In this document: piece by piece, positions 1 to 10,108 of the stretch
How positions within the stretch are numbered: position 1 is the first letter of the stretch
How the letters are laid out: each line of letters starts with the position of its first letter
From: Symsagittifera roscoffensis
Taxonomy: Eukaryota > Xenacoelomorpha > Acoela > Convolutidae
DNA: 64,000 nucleotides
Assembly: GCF_963678635.1 (NCBI RefSeq)
Contig: NC_087062.1
Span: forward strand, 32,399,651 to 32,463,650
Direction: 5' to 3'
Translations under genes and position numbers: made by a program
The notes under the pieces: generated by a model
The model's input: the letters and a program-made list of their open reading frames with translations, nothing else
The model's database searches: none
What the model was told of the DNA's origin: nothing

Positions 1-419
1 TCGGAATGGCGCCCCCCAATTCCCTTCTCAACGAGGTGTGAGAGACTTTTGCTACGTGTGAACACCAAAGACTTCGCCATTTCTTCTGAAAAAACTCCTA
101 GAAAAATCATTGCTGCTTTCAATATGTCCAGCTTTTAACGTCTGTATTTAATTTTGTTTTGATGCAAATTCTGTTTTAAAGTTTCATTTCTGCTTAGTGA
201 TATCTCAAAACAAGTTTTCAAAAAAGTAAATTTGAATAACAATATATTGCCAATCGAGTTACTACTTTTTTCTACAATTGTGGATTTTCACAGCTGCGCA
301 AGTAGTAATAAATATTAAACATCGACAAAAAGAGACAATTTCGAATCAAAATAAAACAAAACGATTTGGAAAAGTCCAAGCCCTAAACTGGAGCAAATGA
401 ATTAGGGAAAATATGACTG
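1..419. other. 3' flank of the LENG8 homologue, no gene seen
   Basis: AT-rich sequence downstream of the LENG8 stop codon on the minus strand. I see no coding frame, RNA gene or clear polyadenylation signal in it. It probably holds the 3' untranslated region. Confidence 0.4.
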
Positions 420-857
420 TTAAGGGTTTGGTGCTTTTCTACAATCTAGATTTTTATTGTCAAGCGTGTATCCTTGTGCGACCAAAAAAGCAACACATGA
501 ATCATAGTCTTCAAATGCTAGGATATTAGTTAAGTATTGAATGTCAATCATTGGTCTATACACTTTGCAGATGATTTTCAGTGCTTTCTTCCGCTCTCGT
601 TCGATTACCAAGTCCATCATATAACCACTCATTAATGGAGCGTTTTTGTAATGTTTGAAGAAGCCCACATAGTCGCCATGCGACCAATACTTGAACACTT
701 TCACGGCGTGATCGACCACTTCAAAAGCCTTCCCCTCTTCGGTGAGTGTTCGCATGTAGTGTATGCAGTCATTGGGGGCGTTCGTGAAGATGTAGTAATG
801 GAGTCTGTAAGCTGTGAATTCCCAACATGCTCCTGGGAGTCCATCGTCGTACAGGGC
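420..857 (-). CDS. LENG8: LENG8 homologue, coding exon 4 (end of SAC3/GANP-type domain)
   Basis: This is the last coding exon, 146 codons including the TAA stop at 422-420. It starts after a tttctag acceptor at 858. It encodes the second half of the SAC3/GANP (PCI-like) domain: an ALYDDGLPG segment, then WEFTAYRLHYYIFT and LTEEGKAFEVVDHAVKV, which match the LENG8 pattern closely. The exon joins exon 3 in frame at a codon boundary. SAC3-family domains act as scaffolds in nuclear mRNA-processing and export complexes; LENG8 is the less studied nuclear branch. The start of the exon is inferred from the acceptor and family alignment. The rest of the intron upstream (858-2657) carries dispersed repeats. 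Confidence 0.88.
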   Translation of the reverse strand, partial: ALYDDGLPGACWEFTAYRLHYYIFTNAPNDCIHYMRTLTEEGKAFEVVDHAVKVFKYWSHGDYVGFFKHYKNAPLMSGYMMDLVIERERKKALKIICKVYRPMIDIQYLTNILAFEDYDSCVAFLVAQGYTLDNKNLDCRKAPNP

Positions 858-902
858 CTAGAAAAATTCACTACTCGTGGTTGTAATGAAATACATTTAA
901 TT

Positions 903-1040
903 ACACAGAGGCGAAGTTGCACTTCACAAACAAGCGAAAAACCTCCAAGTAGTTTCATAAGTGTCAAAAAAAGAAAAAAGGCAAATAAAAAATAACACAC
1001 AGAGGCGAAGCTGAGCTTCGCACCACTTGCGATACAAATG
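903..1040 (+). repeat. Dispersed hairpin motif, two of about eight copies
   Basis: acacagaggcgaagttgcac at 903 and acacagaggcgaagctgagc at 997 belong to a motif repeated in the same orientation at about 12089, 13094, 15474, 18587 and 21964, with a partial copy at 2936. The approximate consensus is acacagaggcgaagYtgagc followed by ttcgcacYacttgcgataca. The centre forms a gcgaag/cttcgc hairpin. Confidence 0.65.
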
Positions 1041-2129
1041 AAATGCCTAAGTTCAAAAGATAGGTCTCCAGCGAAAAATTAGAAAAAATAATAAATGTAT
1101 TGAAGAAATCGCAGGCTAAAATATGAAGAAAAATTCTATTTCAATTCTTATAGAAATCAATTACCTGAAACATTAGAAGGATTAGGGCAGCCCAAACTTT
1201 TATTTTTCTCTCATAACAACTAGATTGAAAAAAAAACTCAGTCGAATGATCTAAAATTCCAGATTGAATACAAAAACTTTGCTTAAAATATTACAACCAA
1301 AAAACCTGCCTGTCCTACAGGCAAACTTGAGGACAAGAAGAGGCCCAATCTGTTGCTTGCTATTAACTAAGATTAAAATGAAAAATGAAATTGAAAAATC
1401 AATTCAAAATTTTTTTTTTTTTACAAAAGTTGAGAAATTGTCACAGAAAATAACCTCCAAAAAACCTAAAACAACTTTTAACATCCCAAAGATGAAAAGT
1501 GAAAAGTTGATAAACAAGATCACAACAAAAGATACGCCCGTTAATGAAACAAAAAAATACGAAATCTTTTTTCATAAAAATTTCAGCCGGAAAAACCAAA
1601 CTATTGAAAATCGCACGACATTTGCAACATTCTTTCGCAGACGAAGCAGTCATATCAGAATTGAAAAAAGCCATTCTGCAAAATCAAGATTTTTTTCGAA
1701 ATTTATTAATTTTTTCGAAAAATTTTGACATCAAAATAGTGCGCTTTTAAATCAATTTCAAATGAATTTTTTAAACCCAAAACCTAACAAATGAATTAAA
1801 TCTAAAACTGACTCCACGCAGTTTGAGAACAAAAAAGCAAACTTCGCCTTCTAATCTTTATAAATAACAATCAAATAAGCGACTTAGTTACATGCAAAAA
1901 GCGGAATCTAAGCCGACAAAAAATAAACAGAAAGCCACGATGTCGAAAAATCAATAAATACCAAAGAATTACTATTAAAAAAAATTCAACTGCGATTTAT
2001 TGGAAAAACACTCCTCAGAGACCCAAGAACGAAAATAGACCCAAGAACGAAATTAGACCAAAATAATCCTTTTATTTGCGAGTTAGGTTGGACAAAAGTA
2101 TTGTTTGTAATATGACACTATGCTTTGAA

Positions 2130-2335
2130 CTTGTTTGGTTTTCTCAATACTGCGACTTTTTGAAAAAAACTTATGTCGTTCGAATCACGAATGAAAGGGC
2201 TTTTATATGATATAACACTCAAACCATTCCGATGATAATTTGTGTTCCCTGACTTTAAGTGGAAAACAAAAGTAGAAAAAAAATAAAATACACCCGAATA
2301 CAAAGTTCCTCCCCATTTTTAATGGTCGGAATAAA
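2130..2335 (+). repeat. Dispersed repeat, partner of 19790-20010
   Basis: Same ordered blocks as 19790-20010, including ttcgaatcacgaatgaaag, tatgatata and cgaatacaaagttcctccc. It lies in LENG8 intron 3. Non-coding. Confidence 0.55.
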
Positions 2336-2657
2336 AAGCGTTTACGCAATCAAAGATTTGTTTTCAAATTTTGGGTCCATGGAACAAATTACATCATCGT
2401 AAAGTTCTTTCATTTTGAAGAATATTCGAAACTATTTTAACAAAATCAAGCTAATATGAGCAAAGTTTGAGTGATTTTCTTATTCCGTGAGGAAATCTAA
2501 AATTCATTAAAAAACTTCACGGATTGGGATTAGCAATTCACCAAAAACATGAAAAATTCGTTTATTTTTGGACCGAGCAACCATCGCTCTCTCTTTCTAC
2601 AGCACAAAATTTTTGGAGTTAGTTTTGTTGAACATAAAAGTCATTGCGGCAACTTGC

Positions 2658-2819
2658 CTTCAGTTGGGTCTGGCACTGGTTCATCTCCTGGTAGTCGCCC
2701 TGTTCAATCGCCACACGTGCATGGGTCTCGTACACAGTGACAGTGAAGTCATTCCGGATGCATTGCACTGTCAAATCTTGTCTCACGGATCGAAGCTGAT
2801 CGCACACGTACATGTAATC
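2658..2819 (-). CDS. LENG8: LENG8 homologue, coding exon 3 (SAC3/GANP domain core)
   Basis: A 54-codon exon in phase 0 at both ends. It follows a tttgtag acceptor at 2820. The translation [19 protein letters not shown], then [15 protein letters not shown] and NQCQTQLK, is the signature block of the SAC3/GANP family (QLRSIRQDL...VYETHARIAL...FNQCQTQL). Its downstream border is a GC donor (AAG|GCAAGT) rather than GT: using the only nearby GT would break the frame of exon 4. Recognition of the domain is very secure. The non-canonical donor is inferred from frame and family alignment. Confidence 0.9.
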
Positions 2820-3796
2820 CTACAAACAACATAAGCTATCTGATGATCACAACAATAGTTTGTAAATACAGGTATTTAATGTTAAGCCGTGGCTTGCAAC
2901 ATTAAATTGCACCGATTGGATTTATTCCTCAAAAGCGAAGCTGTCTTCGCCCGTACATAAGAAAAAAAAACAGCAAAAACTACTCCTAAAACTACGAAAG
3001 ATATGCCATGAAAGAAAATAAGCATTGGAAAAGAAAAAAACCGAGGACACTACGGGATCCAAATGCAACACCATTGTGGGCACAATTATGCTAATCGAAT
3101 AACGCTCAAAATAAGCAGAAAAAAGCCTCGAAATACAACGGAAACTCTGTAAGCTCAAATAATTCAAAAACACAGCCAACAGACAGCTGGAAAAAGAGTC
3201 AATGAAGGCAAGTAAATAACATTGACTTGTTTTTTTTTTAATTTGAGTTGTTTTTTATCTTTCGGAGTTTAAAGAAAACAATAGATAGCTCTTAAAGCTC
3301 TTCGAATTTCTAGATCAATTTAGGATAGACACTTTTTGATAAAATTAACCCAATTTGAGAAGTCAATAGATGAGTTTTTTATTCGGCTGAGAAACCGGAA
3401 AATTTAAGTCCATTTTTGATAAAATTAACCCAATTTGAGAAGTCAATAGATGAGTTTTTTATTAGGCTGAAAAAGCGTAAAATTTAAGTCCATTTTTGAT
3501 AAAATTAACTCAATTTGAGAAAACAATAGATGAGTTTTTTATTCGACTGAGAAAGCGGAAAATTTAAATCCATTTTCGAAACTATAAGTTGATCACGCTT
3601 TTCGTGACCATCACACTTTTGCTGTTCGATAGAGGAGTTTGCCTTCATTTTAGCAAATGAAATGAACTGAACTTAAAAAACAATCAAACAGAGAAAATCA
3701 AATGTGAGCCTGAACAAGCTTTAAGACTTTTCCCAAAACATCATCACCAAGTTCAACAGAAACATCTCTTAAACAGAAACATCAATTAAATCTAAC
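2820..3796 (-). other. LENG8 intron 2 with a tandem repeat and a dispersed element
   Basis: A 977-bp intron between LENG8 coding exons 2 and 3, with GTTAGA donor and tttgtag acceptor on the minus strand. It contains an apparent copy of a dispersed non-coding element (about 2930-3675) that resembles 13094-13765, and inside it the 80-bp tandem repeat at 3333-3572. Confidence 0.6.
3333..3572. repeat. 80-bp tandem repeat, three copies
   Basis: Three head-to-tail copies of an 80-bp AT-rich unit begin at 3333, 3413 and 3493, each starting tttttgataaaattaac. The first two are nearly identical; the third is more diverged. A single-unit relative occurs near 13585-13650, so the tandem expansion is local to this copy of the dispersed element. 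Confidence 0.85.
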
Positions 3797-5576
3797 CTTG
3801 TTTTTCTTCCAATGGTCTTTAATGTACTCCAGTGATTTCTTCAGAATATACTCAGGTCGCACCGAGCTCGGATCAGGCGCCTCTGTCAACCTCAAGTAGT
3901 TCTTCGTGATCTTCTGGCACGTGCCTACAATTGCATTTCCCGAAGCAAACTCAAAATCGCCTCCATTACTGCCATCATTGAAGTCTGTCATCTTCATCGG
4001 GAAAGGAGAACTGTTAACTTGTGATGATCCGGGTCCCAAAACAGGAACAACAGGTGTCGAACTATTTCCCGATTCATCTCCCAGTTGGAACCTTGCAGCT
4101 CTCGCTTTCAGCCTCGGATCATTTTCGTCTAACGCTTCCATGTTTTTAGCAATTGAGGTATCTGGTTTGAAGTTACGACCGCGTCCTCGGCCTTTATTGC
4201 CAGAATTAAACTGTTTCGGAGTTGACGTTTCGTCATCATCTGCGCCTGGTCCATCTTGGGATTGCCAGCTGTTGCTATTGTTGTGACCTCTTCCCCTTCC
4301 ACCACGTCCTTTCCCTCGTCCTCGGTTGCCACCAAACTGCACGTCATTTGGAACGTCGCCGTTCAAAGAATCTTTATTGCCTCTGCCTCTACCCGCTCGT
4401 TGATTGAGTCGGGAGCGGACATCTTCGCCTTTCGGAACAACGTTGTCGTCATCTTGATCAGCATCTGGATGGTCTCTGTCAGTGTACTTGCCTCCGCCTT
4501 TCCTCTTGCCTCCTCCACCACGACCTTCAAAATCATTTCTGTTTCGCTTATCATAATCATCTCTTGAACTAGAAGATGGTTCATAACGTCTTTTACTTCT
4601 ATTTCCCGCCTTCATCACTTCATCGTCAGAGCTGCGCCTTGAGTCTCGACTTGATTCACTGTCACTCCTGTTTTGCCTCTTATTACTGCCACTATTGTAG
4701 CGCCTGGAGTCCCTATCACGTGATCTCCTCCTGTCACGATCTCTATCTCGGTCACCTCGCCTACTTGATGATCGGCTATCACTATGAGGCGACCGATGTG
4801 ACCTATCCCCACCACCTCGTCGTTTAGATCTGTCATCGCGACGATCATCGGGACTTCTGCTTCTACCGCTTCTCGACGAGCTTCTAGCTCGTATGCTTGG
4901 AGGAGATAGCAGTCTAACACAGTCCATCAAAGGATGTTTTTCCCAGTTAATGGTGTGCACAGATCCCTCGTCAAAAATTTTGGGAATGAAAACTTTTAAC
5001 TGCTTTTCCGTTTCATCTTTTGCTCTTTCAGACACACATGCCTTAAACGAGCGTTGCACATAAGCCTGTAATCCTTCTGGCCATTCCGACGGTGGGGGCG
5101 TTTTCTTTGATGGGGACGAGCTCCCTGCAACTTTAGCCTTTGCTGTTGTCGGAGAAATCTTTGGCGGATCATAGGAATTACTACCACCAGTTGTACCATG
5201 CATCTTGTTCGGAGAACCATCATGCCTCGGAGCATTATTGGCGTTGTAACTTGGCGCGGTGAAATTATTTTGATAGTTTTGGTTTTGAGGATATCGAGGT
5301 CTGTACTGATTGCCAAAGGGTGGCCTATAACTGTTGTTAAATCCCCCTCCCTGCGCCGGAATGCTTGGCGGACCTCTTTGAGGTTGCATCAGTGGGTTCG
5401 AAGCCTCGTTAGGATGATTATAGTTACCTGGACCGGCTGGTGCCGGTTGATGGTAGGGCATACTGGCTCTGTTGTCGTAGCTGTTCAATGGGTAGCGAGG
5501 CTGGTTACCGTAATTCTGCTGGTGATGTGGTGGTTGCCCGTAGGGTCTGTATCCAGATTGTGCGTCGTATGGGCCT
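3797..5576 (-). CDS. LENG8: LENG8 homologue, coding exon 2 (conserved linker, Arg/Ser-rich region, start of SAC3 domain)
   Basis: A large exon (1780 bp) between a ttttag acceptor at 5577 and a GTTAGA donor at 3796. Exon 1 plus this exon make 768 whole codons. In order it encodes a Pro/Asn/Gln/Tyr-rich low-complexity segment, a conserved block [18 protein letters not shown] typical of LENG8, a long Arg/Ser/Asp-rich stretch like SR-family splicing proteins, RGG/GRGRG repeats, and a segment [18 protein letters not shown]. It ends with [20 protein letters not shown], the entry to the SAC3/GANP domain that continues in exons 3 and 4. The protein is predicted nuclear and RNA-associated. The joined product is about 967 residues, in the range of vertebrate LENG8. 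Confidence 0.9.
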
Positions 5577-5778
5577 CTAAAAAGTATTGCTGAATGTTAC
5601 AACTGCGCACTATTCCTTTTTTAAGTAGTATCCTCTCTCATAAGTAACTCTTCTCATTTCACAAAATTGGGGATTTAGGAACCGATTTTCATTTGAACCC
5701 AATAAAATGGGTCAACTACGAGTGCAACGAGTTGCGATTTAGATTACAGAGATTGTACCAGTTCAGCTGTTAACTTAC

Positions 5779-6302
5779 TTTGGAGCTGGTCCATATCCAG
5801 GATAGGCCTGTCCCCCGCCCGCCATCGCAGCATATGAACTTGGCTGCTGCTGTCCCTGATACCCCATATAAGCCGCATTCGCTTGCTGATGTGTTGGGTG
5901 CATCGGAGGTGCTTGTTGTTGAGGGTAGCCCTGAGTCGCATTCTGCTGACCCCAGTAGCTTTGGTTTGTCGGAGTAGCAGCACCAGCATGATGCTGAGGT
6001 TGTTGCGGTTGGAAAGGTCCTTGCGCTCCGTAGTACATACCTCCGGGGTATGCTGCTGAATTAGGGTCATAGAATTGGTTGGGTGCATGTACATTAGTAC
6101 TTGGCGGAATGCTATTCGCAGCATGATGAGCAGGATCTCCAGGTGGCGGTGGGGGCGGGGGAGGAGCGGCAGCTGAACCACCAATATTTTCGGGCGGCGG
6201 GGGAGGAGGCGTTGCCATAGCAGCATATGCTGCTAAACTGGGTGAGATTTTAGCGGCTGAAGAAAGAGCTTCTTCACCAGGCGGTGCTTCTGTTTGCTCC
6301 AT
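5779..6302 (-). CDS. LENG8: LENG8 homologue, coding exon 1 (Pro/Gln-rich N terminus)
   Basis: Begins with ATG at 6302 and ends at a GTAAGT donor (5778), leaving two bases of a split codon completed by exon 2. It encodes 174 residues of low complexity: polyproline tracts (PPPPPP, PPPPPPPP) and Gln/Ala/Tyr/Gly-rich sequence resembling prion-like domains of RNA-binding proteins. LENG8 proteins have a similar disordered Pro/Gln/Tyr-rich N terminus. The start is the first ATG of an open exon; a further untranslated exon upstream cannot be excluded. Confidence 0.85.
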
Positions 6303-8390
6303 GTTTCGTTTAATTAATTAATAACAAACAGAGCGAATGTGCTAAAACTGGTTCAATACAGAGTCAGTTTATTCAAATTGGGCGCAACAAACCAATCATT
6401 GGAGTTGATCCTCGTTTCTTTTCCGAGCTCAAGGAAAACTGAAAATCTGAAATCACACTTTCTGTTATGACAAATTCAATAATTTAAGTTTAATACTAAA
6501 AATTAATACAAACTGCCGCCTCTCTTGGACCCAGTAGCGGATTTAGGGGGAGGACGACCCCCCTCAGGACTTCGCCCCCCAGCCGACCCTAAGGGTCCCC
6601 TTTTTATACAATGTTGAGATGTCAATTTTTCGCTGACGAACCCTAAAACTTTTCTAAAGTCCTCGTTGGCGCCAATACATACTTATTTTGAGGGGGAAGC
6701 GCGCGCCAAAAAACGCATTCCAAAATAAAGCACAAAAAACGCCTTTTACGACCTGTTTTTTTTTTTAACACTTCGCCTGCGGTGCAAAACATTCGGCCAA
6801 AACAAGGTATTTTTAGTGTTTAGGGAGAGCTCCGAAAATCAATCTGTTCGACCTAAAAAAAACAGGTTCTGTTCGACCCTAATAAAAGGTCGACAAAATT
6901 TTCGAAAGTTTTGTGAAAATCCTCTTAGTCCTAAACCCCTACGTGTGGCTAGTATTGGATGAATTATAGTGCGACGAATTTTATGCTATGCACTAACTGC
7001 GTGAACTTTTTGGTGATCATTTTTTTTCTTGTTTGCGTGAGTATAATGTGATTTAGCTGTCATATTTCAACAGGAACTGTTTTTTTATATATCAAAAAAG
7101 CCTCGCCTCTTAAGGTCATAAATATTTCGATCTTTTCTTTTCGCGTTCGTCTCAAGTTTGCAGCTCATTGAACTGTCGTTGGCTCGATGTCTTGGATTCG
7201 ATGGGTTGTGCTAGTTTCTTCAAAGAGGTAAAACTGGTGACTGATTTGGGAAAGATTATCAATTATCAAATTGAAGCAATCTCTGTGTAAAAACCTCGAA
7301 ATCTAAAGGTTAAGTTTAATCTTAGCTTGAGCTAACGAAAGCTATTTCTGCTTAAATACCCCGCTCCTTTTAAAGCTTCTTCAATTTTCAGATTACAAAA
7401 TGTCGGGGGTACTGCTATCCATACTCTCTCATTCTTCCAAACGAAGGAAGTAGAAAGCTGGAGAGGGAGACGACGAGAACCCCGACGGCGAAGTCAAGAA
7501 ACCAGGCAGAAAAGGCGCTGACAACCGGGAGGAATTGCGGGGCTTCTTTGAGATAGTATCCAGAGGGGAGCAGTCGAGGAAGGATGCGAAGATCATCAAC
7601 GTGGCTGCCTCTTGCTGAAGAGGTGAGTGACAAATTAAAGTCTTGTTCTCATTGAAAGTAATCAGTATTTATTAACGTTTGTGTGTTTCGTCGGATCTTA
7701 GGAGACTTCAACGCATTGATGACCTTGGCAAAGATGGATCCTGGGGAGTGATGTTTTGTCAAGAGGTTGCTCGACACTGTCGCGAAACCCCTAGTGGGAG
7801 GCTGTTGCCGGTGTCACAACTTCTTGATTGCCACATTTGGCCAGAACGAGTTGTATCATATCTTTGAGTGATGGTGATTTGCACTTGTTGTCATGAAATA
7901 CTTCTTTGCTGGATGGTTGGAAGTTCGGTCTTTGCTGGATGGTTTTGAAGTTAAGGTTGGTAACACCAACTTTGAAAATCGGCGGCCAGCTAGAGGGGTT
8001 TTGTGGCGGCAATGATTAGGAGCTGGGGTTCACTGATGCCGTGAGGTTTCTGCGTAGTCTTTCTCCTCGGCAGAAAAATGTTTTTTTTTAAAGTTTTGGC
8101 AGGAAAAAAATGTGCACCTGCCGTACAATTTTGACTCTCTACAACGCTGTCAGGATTTGCTTCATGCCCTACGATGAATTGCGCACTCAGTTCTTCTCGA
8201 TAAACTGGACAATTAAAAAATGCCGATAACACTCACTGCAATGTTGGCCAGCGCAGATTATCAAATGTATCCGATAGCGACTGCTGATAAAAACCATTAG
8301 CTATCAATTTTTAGAAAATAAATGCAGTTAAGATCAGCTTGAATTATTTTGAGTACATAACTCAAACAAAATCGAAATTTTCGTGCCATG
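6303..8390. other. Intergenic region upstream of the LENG8 homologue
   Basis: Contains the presumed LENG8 promoter and 5' UTR close to 6303, with no motif I can assign. A GC-richer repeat segment at about 6530-6720 resembles 14925-15000 (both contain a run near acttattttRaggggRag). An exon-like stretch at 7400-7618 is listed separately. No other gene is visible. Confidence 0.4.
7400..7618 (+). pseudogene. Exon-like open stretch with one internal stop, unrecognised
   Basis: A stretch of higher GC content reads from an ATG at 7400, meets TAG at 7451 and stays open in the same frame to a TGA near 7616. It encodes a charged segment (GEGDDENPDGEVKKPGRKG, then EELRGFFEIVSRGEQSRKDA). It lies between an acceptor-like tttcag at 7386-7391 and a donor-like GTGAGT just after the TGA. 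This could be a decayed gene or retrocopy, or chance. I do not recognise a family. Confidence 0.2.
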
Positions 8391-8391
8391 T

Positions 8392-9915
8392 TTAATCAGC
8401 AGAAGTATGCGAACTATGTTTTGATAAATTTTTTCTCACAATTTTAGCAGACTTAGAGGCAAAATCAGTACTTGGAGGCATATTCCCAGTTCTAGGACAA
8501 CAAACTAATGTTAAGAAATTTGTTATCAGGCTTATTATACTATTTAGATTAATACCAAAAAAATTGGGTGAAACTTTGTATTCCAAGATTGAGCGTGAGG
8601 TTTGAAAAACACGTCGCGTGAGTTCTCCGAATCCAGTTTTTACCTTCTCCATTAGTGCAAGAAAGGCCATTTCTAATACAATTGAGTTTAAACTGATATG
8701 GTCCGTTCATCAGCTAGAAGTAATGGGCAATTATATCCCGGCCATTAATCGTACAATCTTTTATCGTATTTGGAGATGTCATGAGGTAGTCTGATTTTCT
8801 AACTTCCAGAAATCTACCATCATAGCATCCTTTAGTCGGAGGTTCGTTGATTAAAAAAGACATTTGGAACTTTGTTAAAACCTATGTAAGACGAAAGCAA
8901 GGTAACTGCCCCTTCCGAGGACGCGAATGCTAGCTTATGGGAGTTGAAAAAAATAAAAAGGTGGCGCAGATAACCATTTAGTTAGCTTAATGCAGCCTCA
9001 ACATCGGGGCTTTGGGAAAAGGGGCGGAAATCATCAGCGTATGAGGTGCAGCGAACAATTTCGGGGGTGGGCGAAATTGACGTAATAATTAAAATGAGTC
9101 GGTGATAAAACAAAGACCAGGGGAACTCCACAGTGAACAATTCTTTGGGGGGATTTTTGGTTGTTAAAATTAGTGGTGGCTTGTCGGCCACATAGATAGT
9201 TGCTCAAACAGCGAACTACACCTCTTGGCAGCGGTGTGTCATGAATGAATTCCACTTGTGTCCTATGACATATCATATCAAATGCCTTTGAAGGTCAAGT
9301 GTGGCTAGAAAAGTACGTAAGGGAGGGCAATTTTGGTTAAAACCATCAGTAATAAAAAAAAATGAAGGGTGGAGAGTGCGGATGTGGAATGGAATGGGTG
9401 GTATCCGTGTCGATGTGGCATTCGGGTGGAGCTTAGTTAAAAAGGGGCGGAAGAGACTCAAAAATTTTTTGACAGCGGGGCACAGTTGTGAAATAGGCCT
9501 GTACGACGTGGAAATTTGATGGTCCTTTTCGGCTTTGGGCAGGGGTTTTACCTTGGAATTTTTCCGTTTCGGGGGATAATCTTATCAGACAGCGAACGGT
9601 TGAACAATTAAATCAAGTAATCAAGTGCATAAGGTCCGAGGTGTTTGAGTGGACATTACAAAGTCCATCACGATCGAATGCTCCTGAGTGTTTGTTACCC
9701 TCAATGGCTTGTTTAGTTTGCTGAGGGGAGAAAGTTGGGTTATCAGCCAAAGAAAATTTGGCAATTTTGCAAATAGTTTTCCTCCACAACTTGTCGGAGA
9801 CATGATTACTTGCATTTGTAAATTGCTGATTAAACGCTTTTGCTATATCAGTATTCGAGTTTATAGAATTGGAGCCAAACTTTTTGGGGTACCTACCTAC
9901 CACAGGCCTGGATCC
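8392..9915 (-). pseudogene. Degraded non-LTR retrotransposon reverse transcriptase
   Basis: Minus-strand fragments in changing frames together resemble a Jockey-like reverse transcriptase. At the upstream end, SNTDIAKAFNQQFTNASNHV is the typical linker before the RT. Then come GFNQNCPPLRTFLATLDLQ and a VRCLSNYLCGRQATT-like block. The sequence continues with VEFPWSLFYHRLILIIT (the equivalent of GVPQGSVLSPLLFN) and SYADDF, the catalytic YxDD box, near 9040. At 8392-8670 comes LTRRVFQTSRSILEYKVSPNF, matching the region after the RT. Frameshifts separate the blocks, and no RNase H or endonuclease is recognisable, so it is dead. Confidence 0.65.
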
Positions 9916-10037
9916 AATTAGGGAGCGTACCGGTTTTCAGAAACTTCTCACCAGTTCGGTAATGAACTTTGTGAATAATTTACGCTATTTATTTCTCTTG
10001 TCTTTTGCTGTCTGATTCATGAGTAGGGAGTGAAGTT

Positions 10038-10108
10038 GGGAAGATGTGTAACGAGTGTTGTGTAATGGGAAGATGCGTAACGAGTGTTGTGTAATGGGAA
10101 GATGTGTA
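10038..10108. repeat. 29-bp tandem repeat, 2.4 copies
   Basis: A 29-bp unit beginning gggaagatgtgtaacgagtg starts at 10038, 10067 and 10096 (the last partial). The two full copies differ by one base (gtg/gcg). Confidence 0.85.

Larger units (their letters stand above)
858..2657 (-). other. LENG8 intron 3 (GC-AG) with dispersed repeats
   Basis: An 1.8-kb AT-rich intron between LENG8 coding exons 3 and 4. On the minus strand it begins GCAAGT (2657-2652) and ends CTAG at 858. It holds two copies of a dispersed hairpin motif (about 903-925 and 997-1040) and one copy of a repeat also found at about 19.8-20.0 kb (2130-2335). Short open frames inside are A/T-rich and show no family resemblance. Confidence 0.6.

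Noticed and set aside
1264-1728. 154-residue plus-strand open frame in LENG8 intron 3
   Set aside because: Lys/Asn/Phe-rich composition typical of AT-rich DNA, no domain, antisense inside an intron.
4615-4920. Alternative minus-strand frames inside LENG8 exon 2
   Set aside because: The Arg/Ser codon repeats keep other frames open; the main frame carries the conserved blocks.
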